A stretch of 64,000 nt of DNA from Candidatus Accumulibacter conexus (lineage in GTDB: Bacteria > Pseudomonadota > Gammaproteobacteria > Burkholderiales > Rhodocyclaceae). The translations under genes were made by a program, and so were the position numbers. The notes under the pieces were generated by a model that was given only the letters and a program-made list of their open reading frames with translations, made no database searches and was not told where the DNA came from. This document shows positions 8,061 to 16,258 of this stretch, piece after piece; position 1 is the first letter of the stretch, and every line of letters begins with the position of its first letter. Location: NCBI GenBank assembly GCA_017592775.1, contig JAGFNJ010000014.1:1-64000 (forward strand), read 5' to 3'.

Positions 8061-9797
8061 TCAGGTCGTCGCAGGCGGGCTGCCGGCTACAGCCGCCGCC
8101 TGTTGCCAGAAGGCCCGGTGCTGCGCGACGCTGCGTCGGCGATCGACCGGCACCTCCAGCAGCGTCGGCCCGCCGCGCTGCAGCGCGCGCCGCAGCGCGC
8201 TGGTGAACCCACCGAGCGACGCGCAGCGCTCGCCGGCAACACCGAAGGCAGCCGCCGCGGCGACGAGATCGACCGTCTGCGGCGTCAGCCAGCCGCGCTC
8301 GAACTCGGGCAGCTTCGCCACCGGCAGGTACTCGAAAATTCCGCCGCCGCCATTGTTGATGACGACGACGACGATGTCGCGCCCGCCGGCGGCGGCCAGC
8401 GCCGTCAGGTCGTGCTGCAGCGTCAGGTCGCCGAGCAGTGCGACGCACGGGCCTTCGCTGGCGATGCCGATGGCGGTGGACAGGTTGCCGTCGATGCCGC
8501 TGGCGCCACGATTGCCGAAAAAGCGCAGCGGCCGGTCGCCACTGCCCGAGAAGGCATCGAGGTCGCGGATCGGCAGCGAGTTGCCGCAGAAGAGGCTGTG
8601 GCTGGCTGGCAGCGCGTCGAGCAGCGCCGGGATCAGCGCGCCTTCGAAATCCTCCCGCGAACGCCAGTCGGCAGCGAGCGCTGCGACGCGCCGTTCGGCC
8701 TGCGCGAACATCGCGCGCCAGCCCGGCGCTGCCGGCCGCAGCGGCGTCGCCAGCCACTCGTCGCAGACCGCCAGCGGATCGCCCTGGATCACCGCGGCAG
8801 CGCAGTGCAGCGGGTCGCGCCAGCGGCTGTCGGCACCGAGAACGATCTGCAGGGCACCGCTGTTGGCGCGCAGCCAGTCCTGCAACGTGCGCGTGACCGG
8901 AAAGCCGCCGCAGCGCAGCAGCCATTCGGGCCGGGCGGCGGCGAGCGGCGATGGCGGCCGCAGGAAGGCATCGTAGCGCACGCAGAGCCGGCTGCGATCG
9001 TGCCCGCCGAAACGCAGGTTCGACAACGGCTCGGCCAGCAGCGGGCAGTCGAGCTGCCGTGCCAGCGCGCTGACGGCCGCGGCGAACTCGGGCGGCCAGT
9101 CGTCGCCACCACAGACGATGACCCCTCGCCGCCCGCTGATCGCGGCGCCGCTGTCCGCCACCAGTTGCCGGTCCGGCAGCAGGCGCGGACGGCCCACACG
9201 CGGCGGCGGCGGCGCGTCGCTGGCAGCGGCGGCGGGCAACGCGCCGGCCGGCAGCAGCGGCTCGCGAAAAGCGAGATTGAGGTGCACCGGACCGGGCAGC
9301 GGCGACCAGCATTCGCTCAGCAGGCGCGACGCCAGACTGCGCAGGTAGCCGACCGCGAAGTCCGGCGCCGGCGGTGCGGGCGCATGGCTGGCGCGCACGT
9401 GGGCGCCAAACAGCCGCTGCTGGTCGATCGTCTGGTTGGCGCCCCAGCCGACCAGTTCGGGCGGCCGGTCGGCGGACAGCAGCAGCAGCGGAACGGCAGC
9501 GAGGTCGGCTTCGATCACCGCCGGCAGCCAGTTCGCCACCGCCGAGCCCGAGGTCGCGAGCAGTGCCACCGGCCGCCGACCGGCCCTGGCGATGCCGAGC
9601 GCGACGAAGGCGGCGCTGCGTTCATCGACGAGGACATGGCTGGCGATCGCCGGCTGCCGCAGGAATGCCAGCGCCAGCGGGCTCGAGCGCGAGCCGGGCG
9701 AGAGGACGAGGTCACGCAGCCCGGCCGCGCGCAGGCCGTCGACGAGCGCCTGCGCGTAGCGCAGGTTGAGCAGCCCCTGCTCTTCCGGCTGCCTCAC
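8061..9797 (-). CDS. menD: 2-succinyl-5-enolpyruvyl-6-hydroxy-3-cyclohexene-1-carboxylate synthase
   Basis: 578 residues, the normal length for MenD, a thiamin-diphosphate enzyme that joins isochorismate and 2-oxoglutarate in menaquinone synthesis. Visible are 'VLSPGSRSSPLALAF' at the N terminus, 'FGNRGASGIDGNLSTAIGI', the ThDP/Mg site 'VALLGDLTLQHDL' and 'NNGGGGIFEYLP'. The start overlaps the menF stop by ATGA (9794-9797), indicating translational coupling. It is the last gene of menE-menF-menD. No menB, menC, menA or menH is in the window. Confidence 0.93.
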   Translation of the reverse strand: MRQPEEQGLLNLRYAQALVDGLRAAGLRDLVLSPGSRSSPLALAFLRQPAIASHVLVDERSAAFVALGIARAGRRPVALLATSGSAVANWLPAVIEADLAAVPLLLLSADRPPELVGWGANQTIDQQRLFGAHVRASHAPAPPAPDFAVGYLRSLASRLLSECWSPLPGPVHLNLAFREPLLPAGALPAAAASDAPPPPRVGRPRLLPDRQLVADSGAAISGRRGVIVCGGDDWPPEFAAAVSALARQLDCPLLAEPLSNLRFGGHDRSRLCVRYDAFLRPPSPLAAARPEWLLRCGGFPVTRTLQDWLRANSGALQIVLGADSRWRDPLHCAAAVIQGDPLAVCDEWLATPLRPAAPGWRAMFAQAERRVAALAADWRSREDFEGALIPALLDALPASHSLFCGNSLPIRDLDAFSGSGDRPLRFFGNRGASGIDGNLSTAIGIASEGPCVALLGDLTLQHDLTALAAAGGRDIVVVVINNGGGGIFEYLPVAKLPEFERGWLTPQTVDLVAAAAAFGVAGERCASLGGFTSALRRALQRGGPTLLEVPVDRRRSVAQHRAFWQQAAAVAGSPPATT

Positions 9798-11215
9798 GCG
9801 CTGGCCGCCCGCCCGGCGACGGGCCGGCGACAGCGTGCGTGCCGCAACGCGTCGGCGATCACCGCCAGCTTGACCTCGGTCTCGGCCAGCTCCTGCGCCG
9901 GATCGGAGCCGCCGACGATGCCGGCACCGGCGAAGAGTTCGGCCTGCCTGCCATCGATCCGCGCGCAGCGCAGCGCGACGACGCTTTCACCGTCGCCATC
10001 ACGATCGACCCAGCCGATGCCGCCGCTGTACCAGGCGCCGCGCTGCTCGCCATGGGCCTGCAGCCAGCGGCTGGCGGCGGCCACCGGCCAGCCGCCGACG
10101 GCCGGTGTCGGATGCAGGCCGGCGAGCAGCTCGAAGAAACCGACTCCCGGCTGCAGGCAGCCGAGAACCGTCGTCCGCAGGTGCTGCAGGCTGCCCGACT
10201 GCAGCACCTCGGCCGCCTGCGGCGCCGCCATGGCGCTGCAGAACGGCAGCAGGGTGGCGCGCACGGCGTCGACCACCAACTGCTGCTCGCGCCGGTTCTT
10301 CGCGTCGTGCAGCGACGGCGATGCGGCGCCACCGCCATCCTGCCACGCCGTCCCGGCGAGCGCGTCGACCTGCGCCGTGCCACGCCGCACGACCAGCAGG
10401 CGCTCGGGAGTGGCGCCGACGAAGCACTCGCCAGCGCGGGCAACGCCATAGATGGTGCAGCCGGGGTGGTGGTCGCGCAGCGCCGCGAGCAATGGCGCAA
10501 CCGCAATGGCGCAGTCGGCGGTGCAGCGCCGACTGCGTGCCAGGACGATCTTCTCCAGCCGGCCGTCACGGATTGCCCGCAGGGCGGCGGCGACACGCGC
10601 CATGAAAGCCTGCTCGGCGAGCGGCCCGGCGGTCTCCGGCAGCAGCAGCGCCGGTGGGCGCGTCGGCTGCCACTGGCTGGCCCGCAGTTCGCCGAGCCAG
10701 CGCGGCAGCGCTGCCTCGCCGGCGGCAGCGACGCAGCTGAAGGTCGCCGTGCGCCGCCCACCGCAACTGCGCAGCAGGATCGCGGGCACCAGCAACTGGG
10801 CGTTCGGCCAGCCGTCCATGCTCTCGTCGGCGAAGGCGAAACCGAGGTGCGCCAGCGGGCTGCGGCCGGTCCGCTGCGGATCATCGTGCCGCCACACCGC
10901 CCGCAGCCCGGCGAAGGCAGCCTGCAGGGCGGAGAAGCGCGCCGTACCGGTGCTGCGGAAGTCGATCGCGCGGCCGATCGCCAGGCGGTACTCACGATCC
11001 CCGGAGACGGCTGGCGAAGCCCACCAAGCGCACTCGCCGCGCGTCAGGTCGACGGTGGGCCAGGCGCCATCGTCGCCAGCGAGCCAGTCGTCGTCACCGC
11101 CACCCAGATCCAGGCTGATGCTCAGCAGATCGTTGCCGCGCGCGCCGGCGAGCGTGGCGCGCAGGCGGCGGCCGAGCAGTGCGATCTGCGCCGCATCGAG
11201 CAGCCAGCCCGGCAT
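9794..11215 (-). CDS. menF: Isochorismate synthase
   Basis: Chorismate-binding enzyme of about 473 residues that converts chorismate to isochorismate, the first menaquinone-specific step. The C-terminal catalytic domain shows 'LEKIVLARSRR', 'FVGATPERLLVV', 'LAGTAWQDG', 'WYSGGIGWVDRDGDGESVVALR' and 'AGAGIVGGSDPAQELAETEVKL', the standard signature order. The ATG at 11215 is chosen because it overlaps the menE stop in a TGATG arrangement; the frame is open 63 codons further but that part is menE shadow. A salicylate-type isochorismate synthase is excluded by linkage to menD and menE. Confidence 0.9.
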   Translation of the reverse strand: MPGWLLDAAQIALLGRRLRATLAGARGNDLLSISLDLGGGDDDWLAGDDGAWPTVDLTRGECAWWASPAVSGDREYRLAIGRAIDFRSTGTARFSALQAAFAGLRAVWRHDDPQRTGRSPLAHLGFAFADESMDGWPNAQLLVPAILLRSCGGRRTATFSCVAAAGEAALPRWLGELRASQWQPTRPPALLLPETAGPLAEQAFMARVAAALRAIRDGRLEKIVLARSRRCTADCAIAVAPLLAALRDHHPGCTIYGVARAGECFVGATPERLLVVRRGTAQVDALAGTAWQDGGGAASPSLHDAKNRREQQLVVDAVRATLLPFCSAMAAPQAAEVLQSGSLQHLRTTVLGCLQPGVGFFELLAGLHPTPAVGGWPVAAASRWLQAHGEQRGAWYSGGIGWVDRDGDGESVVALRCARIDGRQAELFAGAGIVGGSDPAQELAETEVKLAVIADALRHARCRRPVAGRAASA

Positions 11216-12588
11216 CAGGCATCCTCCGCCGCGAGACGGCGCAGGACGGCACGCTCGAGCTTGCCCATGCCGTTGCGCGGCAGGCGGTCGACGCAGCGGA
11301 ATCGCCTTGGCCTGCTGGCCGCCGGCAGATGCTGGCGCGACCAGTCGTGCAGCCGTTGCAGGTCGGGCTGGCCGACGACCAGCGCCAGCAGCGAATCGCC
11401 CCACTCCGGGTCGGCGGTCGCCGTCACTGCCACGTCACTGACTCCCGGACAGCCTGCCAGGCAGTCCTCGATGCCGGCCGGATGGACATTGACGCCACCG
11501 CTGACCAGCAGGTCGTCGGCGCGGCCGAGGATGGTCAGGCGTCCGGCGGCATCGATTTCGCCGAGGTCGCCGGTGACCAGCCAGCCGTCGACCAGACCGC
11601 GGCCCGGGCACCGCTCCGGATTGAGGTAACCGGCCATCACCTGCGCGCCGCGCAGGCAGATGCGGCCGTCGGCAGCGATGCGTGCGGCGAGCCCGGGCAG
11701 CGGCGCGCCAACCAGGCCCGGTCGCCATTCCCGTTCCGGGCTGAGCAGCGTCGCCGCCTGCGCCGTGCTCTCGCTGAGACCCCAGCTCGGCCGGATGGGC
11801 CAGCCGGCGGCCAGCGCCCGCTCGCAAAGTGACCGCGACAGGGGGCCGCCACCGATGAGCGCATGCCGCAGGTTGATCGGCGGCGGTATGCCAGCGGCGA
11901 CGTCGAGCAGTCGCGCCAGCATCACCGGCACCAGCGAGATGTGCGTCACCGCCTGTTCGTTGATATCGCGCCAGACTTGCGGCGCGGCAAAGCCGTTGTG
12001 CAGCAGCAGCGTGGCGCCGGCCTTGAAGCAGCGATGGAGCAGCGAGATGCCGCCGACGTGGTGCAGCGGCAGGCAGCCGAGCCAGGTGTCGCCGGCGGCC
12101 AGCGGCAGGCGCTGCTGCGACGCGGCGACCGCGGCAGCAAGGTTGCCGGCCGTCAGCATCACCGCCTTCGGCTCGCCTTCACTGCCGCTGCTGGCGATGA
12201 CCAGCGCGAGGTCGCCGTGGTCGAAGGCGCGCGCCGACAAGCCGCGATACCGCGGCCACTCGCCAGGTGGCGTACACAGGCGCTGCAGTCGGCCGCCCGC
12301 CAGCTTCTGCAAGCGCGGCCAGGCGGCAGTGGCGGTCAGCGGATCGAGCGGCAGCAGCGCCGTCCCCGCCGCCGAACAGGCGACGGCAGCGAGCGCCAGG
12401 TCGGGCGCCGTGGCGGCACAACCGACGATCGCGCCGGCAGCGATGCCACTGCTGCGCAGGCAGGCTGCGCCCTGTGCAGCCAGCGCCAGCAGCTCGCGAT
12501 AGCACCATTCGCCAGTCGCCGCACGCAGGGCGCAGGCGTCGGGACGTTCGCGCGCCGCCGCGGCCAGCCACGAGGCGAGCAGACTCAT
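11215..12588 (-). CDS. menE: o-Succinylbenzoate--CoA ligase
   Basis: 457 residues of the ANL adenylating superfamily, the usual MenE length. The P-loop reads 'VIASSGSEGEPKAVMLTAGNL', followed by 'WLGCLPLHHVGGISLLHRCF', 'SWGLSESTAQ', 'LVTGDLGEIDAAGRLTILGR' and the C-terminal lysine region 'LPRNGMGKLERAVL'. It activates o-succinylbenzoate with ATP and CoA. As the first gene of the minus-strand operon menE-menF-menD it has an order different from the Escherichia coli menFDHBCE arrangement. The P-loop is less Thr-rich than usual but within family variation. Confidence 0.88.
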   Translation of the reverse strand: MSLLASWLAAAARERPDACALRAATGEWCYRELLALAAQGAACLRSSGIAAGAIVGCAATAPDLALAAVACSAAGTALLPLDPLTATAAWPRLQKLAGGRLQRLCTPPGEWPRYRGLSARAFDHGDLALVIASSGSEGEPKAVMLTAGNLAAAVAASQQRLPLAAGDTWLGCLPLHHVGGISLLHRCFKAGATLLLHNGFAAPQVWRDINEQAVTHISLVPVMLARLLDVAAGIPPPINLRHALIGGGPLSRSLCERALAAGWPIRPSWGLSESTAQAATLLSPEREWRPGLVGAPLPGLAARIAADGRICLRGAQVMAGYLNPERCPGRGLVDGWLVTGDLGEIDAAGRLTILGRADDLLVSGGVNVHPAGIEDCLAGCPGVSDVAVTATADPEWGDSLLALVVGQPDLQRLHDWSRQHLPAASRPRRFRCVDRLPRNGMGKLERAVLRRLAAEDA

Positions 12589-12689
12589 TGCCGACCGGCG
12601 CTGCGCTTGTTCATGCGGCGTATCTTACGCAGCGACTACCGCCCGCGGCTTTGCTGCCGATCAAGAAAGGGCCGCTGCGACGCGCGTGT

Positions 12690-13988
12690 CTAGCCGCCGA
12701 CCCGGATATCGATCGGCTGCGGTGCTTCGTCGCCCGGTGGCGCCTTCGGCACCGGCTGGCCCTCGAAGTAGAGTCCAATCTCGCGCTCGCGACGCAGCTT
12801 CAGGCCACGGTGCTCCTTGCCCATGGCCAGCGTCCAGCGCCGCAGCTCGGCCGGGACGCGCTGATGCTCGCCGGCATTGATCAGCTTCAACAGGGTCGAG
12901 TTCTGCAGCATCGTCGCACCGACGTTGTAGGTGAAGTCGCAGAGCGCCGCGTACTGCCCATCGTTGAGCGGGGTCTTCACCAGGCTCATCACCGCCCGCT
13001 GCGCGCGCCGCATGCTCTCGGCCAGCATCGCCTCGGCCTGCGCCTCGCTGATGCCGCGCTGCAGCGCCGCCGGCTCGCCGCCCGCACACGGAGCCTGCCG
13101 CAGCAGGTGTCCGTAACCAATGCTGCAATGGTTGTCGGCGTTGGTGTACGGGCGCGGCACGAAACCCTCCGACAGCCGCGTCAGCCGCTGGCCCTTCTCG
13201 GGGATGCGGCGCAGCCAGGCGCCCTTGGGCAGCGCCAGTTCGATCTCGCCTTCGAGCAGCAGACCGGGCGTCAGCCGCTCCGCCGGCGACGGGGACCCGG
13301 TCGCCAGCGCCAGGCCCGCCGCGTCGCAGGGACCACCCGGCGCACACACCAGCAAATAGGACACGCCGCCCAGCAATGGCGCCGTCCGCGGCAGGCCGGT
13401 GAAGCTCCGCGCCGCCAGTTTCTCGAGCTGGGCACGGGCAGCGGGCGCCAAGCGCGCGAAACCGTCGTCCGCCGGCGCCGGCTCGTCAGTCCCGCCGCCA
13501 GTCTGCTGCAGGTCGAGCGGCTCCTGGCTGAGGAACGCCGCCAGCAGCGTCACACCGGCGGGCTTCGCCAGCAGCTCGGGCGACTGTGGCGGTTCGCCGG
13601 GAATCCGGAAGGCCCCCGCAGGCACCTGGTTGTCGGTCCGCTGTCGATTCGGAAAGAGCAGTGTCGCGACATCGTCCGGGCCGACGCGGACGACGTTCAG
13701 ATGACCGGCGCGCGGCACATCGACGGTCAGCGCCAGCGGCTCGCCTTCGCGATGGCTCGCCCTGCTCAAGCGCAGGGCCAGCCCGCCGGCGAGATTGGCC
13801 GCATCCTCGATGCTGCGACGGAAGGGCTGCCGCGCCACCGGCGCCGCTGCCGCAGCGGCCGTCGCCGTGTCCGTCGCGGCGACCGCCGCTGCCGACGACG
13901 CATCCTGCGCCAGAGCGCCGCCCGCCGGCGACAGCAGAAATGCGCCAACGGCGCCGGCGATTGCCTTCCGACCGACTACTGATCTCAT
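12690..13988 (-). CDS. Exported DUF4384 - GH24 lysozyme fusion
   Basis: About 432 residues. A signal peptide ('AIAGAVGAFLLSPAGGALAQ') is followed by an Ala/Thr-rich linker and a DUF4384-like beta domain at about 80-135 ('VPRAGHLNVVRVGPDDVATLLFP', then 'NQVPAGAF'). The C-terminal 160 residues are a T4-type lysozyme: Glu274 in 'LSEGFVPRPYTN', then 'HCSIGYGHLL', 'LNDGQYAALCDFTYNVG' and 'GLKLRREREIGLY'. The usual catalytic Asp and Thr positions read Asn and Ser, so activity may be altered. The start at 13988 is backed by a G-rich GGGGGGAAG site. Probably a periplasmic or secreted muramidase. Confidence 0.75.
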   Translation of the reverse strand: MRSVVGRKAIAGAVGAFLLSPAGGALAQDASSAAAVAATDTATAAAAAAPVARQPFRRSIEDAANLAGGLALRLSRASHREGEPLALTVDVPRAGHLNVVRVGPDDVATLLFPNRQRTDNQVPAGAFRIPGEPPQSPELLAKPAGVTLLAAFLSQEPLDLQQTGGGTDEPAPADDGFARLAPAARAQLEKLAARSFTGLPRTAPLLGGVSYLLVCAPGGPCDAAGLALATGSPSPAERLTPGLLLEGEIELALPKGAWLRRIPEKGQRLTRLSEGFVPRPYTNADNHCSIGYGHLLRQAPCAGGEPAALQRGISEAQAEAMLAESMRRAQRAVMSLVKTPLNDGQYAALCDFTYNVGATMLQNSTLLKLINAGEHQRVPAELRRWTLAMGKEHRGLKLRREREIGLYFEGQPVPKAPPGDEAPQPIDIRVGG

Positions 13989-14151
13989 TCTTCCCCCCGT
14001 TTGCAAGCATGCAGTTCGCGCGTACCGGCGCAAGTATAACTGGCGGCGACCACCGCGGTGACAGCGGCGGACCTCGACGGCAGGCCCACGTTCCGGCGGA
14101 GCGCCGGGTTTTGTAGCATAATCGCGCGCACACCCCGGACCTGAGGCCCGC

Positions 14152-16071
14152 TTGATCCAGTTCGTCCCCCCCCAGCGCTATGACTCGATGAAGGCGACGG
14201 GCAAGTTGCCCTCACCCAAGGGTGTCGCCTTCTCGATCATCAAGCTGCTGCAGCGTGACGACTTTCGCGTCGCCGACCTCGTGCAACTGGTGCAGTCCGA
14301 CCCGGCGATCGCCGGCCGCCTGCTCAAGTTCGCCAACGCCGCCGCCTTCGGCCGCACGCGGCCGATCGTTTCGCTGCAGCGGGCGATCGTTGCCCTCGGT
14401 GCGTTTCGCGTGCGTGAACTGGTCATCGGCCTGTCGGTGATGCACACCCACACCAGCGGTCAGTGCTCGACCTTCGACTACGGTGCCTTCTGGGGACACT
14501 CGCTGGCAACCGCCATCGCCTGCCAGGAACTCGCCCAGTTTGCCCAGATCTCGAGCGAGGAACTGTTCACCATCGGCCTGCTGGCGCGCGTCGGCGAGCT
14601 GGCGATGGCGTCGCTCTACCCGGAAGAATACGCCGTCATTCTGCTCAAGGCGAAGGAGGGCGACGCCAGCCTGGCGACCCTCGAACGCGACTGCCTGGAG
14701 ATGAACCACCAGCAGCTCGGTGCGACGATGCTCGCCGAATGGGGTCTGCCGGAGTTGCTGATCCAGGCTGCCTACCATCACGAGCAACCGGACCTCGCCG
14801 GCTTTCGCGACGGCTCGCGGGTGCAGACGCTGACCCACTCGCTGCACTTCGCGCGCGCGCTGGCCGAAGTCTGCATGGCCGACGAAGAGGCGCGCTGGAG
14901 CCTGCTGCCCGGCCTCCTGACGCGCGCCGCCCGCCTCGGCATCAGCGGCGACGCGCTGAACGACATGGCCGACCGGACCGTCCGCCGCTGGCGCGAGTGG
15001 GGCGCCATGCTGCAGGTGCGGACACAGGAAATGCCCCCCTTCGCCGAGATCCTCGCTGCCAGCCCACCGACGCGGCGGGTCAGCCCGGCCAACCAGGAAC
15101 CGGACGGCAAACTGACTTCGCCGCGCCTGCACGTGCAGTTGGTCGGCATTCCGGTGGCGGAGCTGCCGACGCTGATGCAGCAGATCGCAAGCCTCGGCCA
15201 CCAGCCGGTACTGGTCGACAGCAGCATCGACGACCTCAAGCAGGTGCTCCGCGAGCCAGCCCAGATCGTCATTGCCGACATGGCGATGCCCGGACTGAAG
15301 CCGGCCGTCTTCTGCCGCATCCTGCGCCAGACACCGGCGGGCAAGGAAAGCTACGCGCTGCTGCTGGCCTCGCCGGGCAGTGAAGCGCACATCCTCGAAG
15401 CCATCGACGCCGGCGCCGACGACGTCCTCGTCAAGCCGGTCGGCATCCAGACGCTGCGCGTCCGCCTCAACACGGCAACGCGGATGCTGCTGCTGCGCGA
15501 AGAGATCCAGCGCGAGCGGCGGGGCATCATGCGCTCGACCGACGAATTCGCCGTCACCCACCGCCGCCTGCTGCACCAGGCGCTGACCGACGCCCTGACG
15601 CAACTGCCGAACCGCCGCCATGGCCTCGACTACCTCGCCTCCGAGTGGGCGTTCGCGCAGTCCAACGGCCTGCCGATGGCGTGCCTGCTGCTCGACATCG
15701 ATCACTTCAAGCGCATCAACGACAGCTACGGCCATGCCGCCGGTGATGCCGTCCTGCGCCAGCTCGCCGACCTGCTGAAGCGTGCCTCGCGTGTCGAGGA
15801 TCTCGTCTTTCGCTACGGCGGCGAGGAGTTCGCCGCCGTTCTGCCGAACGCGAGCGTCCGCGCTGCCACCCAGATCGCCGAGCGAATCCGCTCCCTGGTC
15901 GAGAAATACACCTTCCTCTGGGAGCAGCAGTCGATTCCCGTCACCATGAGCGTCGGCGTCGCCAACCTATCGAACAGCCTGAAGGACAGCCAGGCACTGA
16001 TCGAGGCCGCCGATGCCGCGCTCTACGAGGCCAAACGCAGCGGTCGCAACCGCGTCGTCGTCGCCGCCTGA
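14152..16071 (+). CDS. HDOD - receiver - GGDEF regulator (probable diguanylate cyclase)
   Basis: 639 residues from a TTG at 14152; ATG 14188 is an alternative and the choice is uncertain. The N-terminal HDOD domain ('LPSPKGVAFSIIKLLQRDDF', 'SDPAIAGRLLKFANAA') covers roughly 20-230. A receiver domain at about 325-440 keeps Asp in 'IVIADMAMPG' and Lys in 'DDVLVKPV'. The GGDEF domain at about 475-639 has an intact GGEEF at 556-560, 'DALTQLPNRRHGLDYL' and 'LLDIDHFKRINDSYGH'. An RxxD inhibitory motif was not clearly seen. It probably makes c-di-GMP in the cytoplasm under phosphorylation control. It starts divergently from the lysozyme gene. Confidence 0.87.
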   Translation: MIQFVPPQRYDSMKATGKLPSPKGVAFSIIKLLQRDDFRVADLVQLVQSDPAIAGRLLKFANAAAFGRTRPIVSLQRAIVALGAFRVRELVIGLSVMHTHTSGQCSTFDYGAFWGHSLATAIACQELAQFAQISSEELFTIGLLARVGELAMASLYPEEYAVILLKAKEGDASLATLERDCLEMNHQQLGATMLAEWGLPELLIQAAYHHEQPDLAGFRDGSRVQTLTHSLHFARALAEVCMADEEARWSLLPGLLTRAARLGISGDALNDMADRTVRRWREWGAMLQVRTQEMPPFAEILAASPPTRRVSPANQEPDGKLTSPRLHVQLVGIPVAELPTLMQQIASLGHQPVLVDSSIDDLKQVLREPAQIVIADMAMPGLKPAVFCRILRQTPAGKESYALLLASPGSEAHILEAIDAGADDVLVKPVGIQTLRVRLNTATRMLLLREEIQRERRGIMRSTDEFAVTHRRLLHQALTDALTQLPNRRHGLDYLASEWAFAQSNGLPMACLLLDIDHFKRINDSYGHAAGDAVLRQLADLLKRASRVEDLVFRYGGEEFAAVLPNASVRAATQIAERIRSLVEKYTFLWEQQSIPVTMSVGVANLSNSLKDSQALIEAADAALYEAKRSGRNRVVVAA

Positions 16072-16258
16072 AGGGTGCCGCGAGGGCGGCCGTCGTACGA
16101 CGCCAACGGCGCGACCGCAGCCGCCGCAGCCTGCTCCTCGCCGGGCACCGGACCGCCGGGCGAACCGCCCGCGTCACTTGTCGACCGGCGATTGACGCGC
16201 CTCGCCGGCGCCACCTATACTCGTGTTGCCGCCGTTGGCTTTTGCGTCGTTGAGGGTG

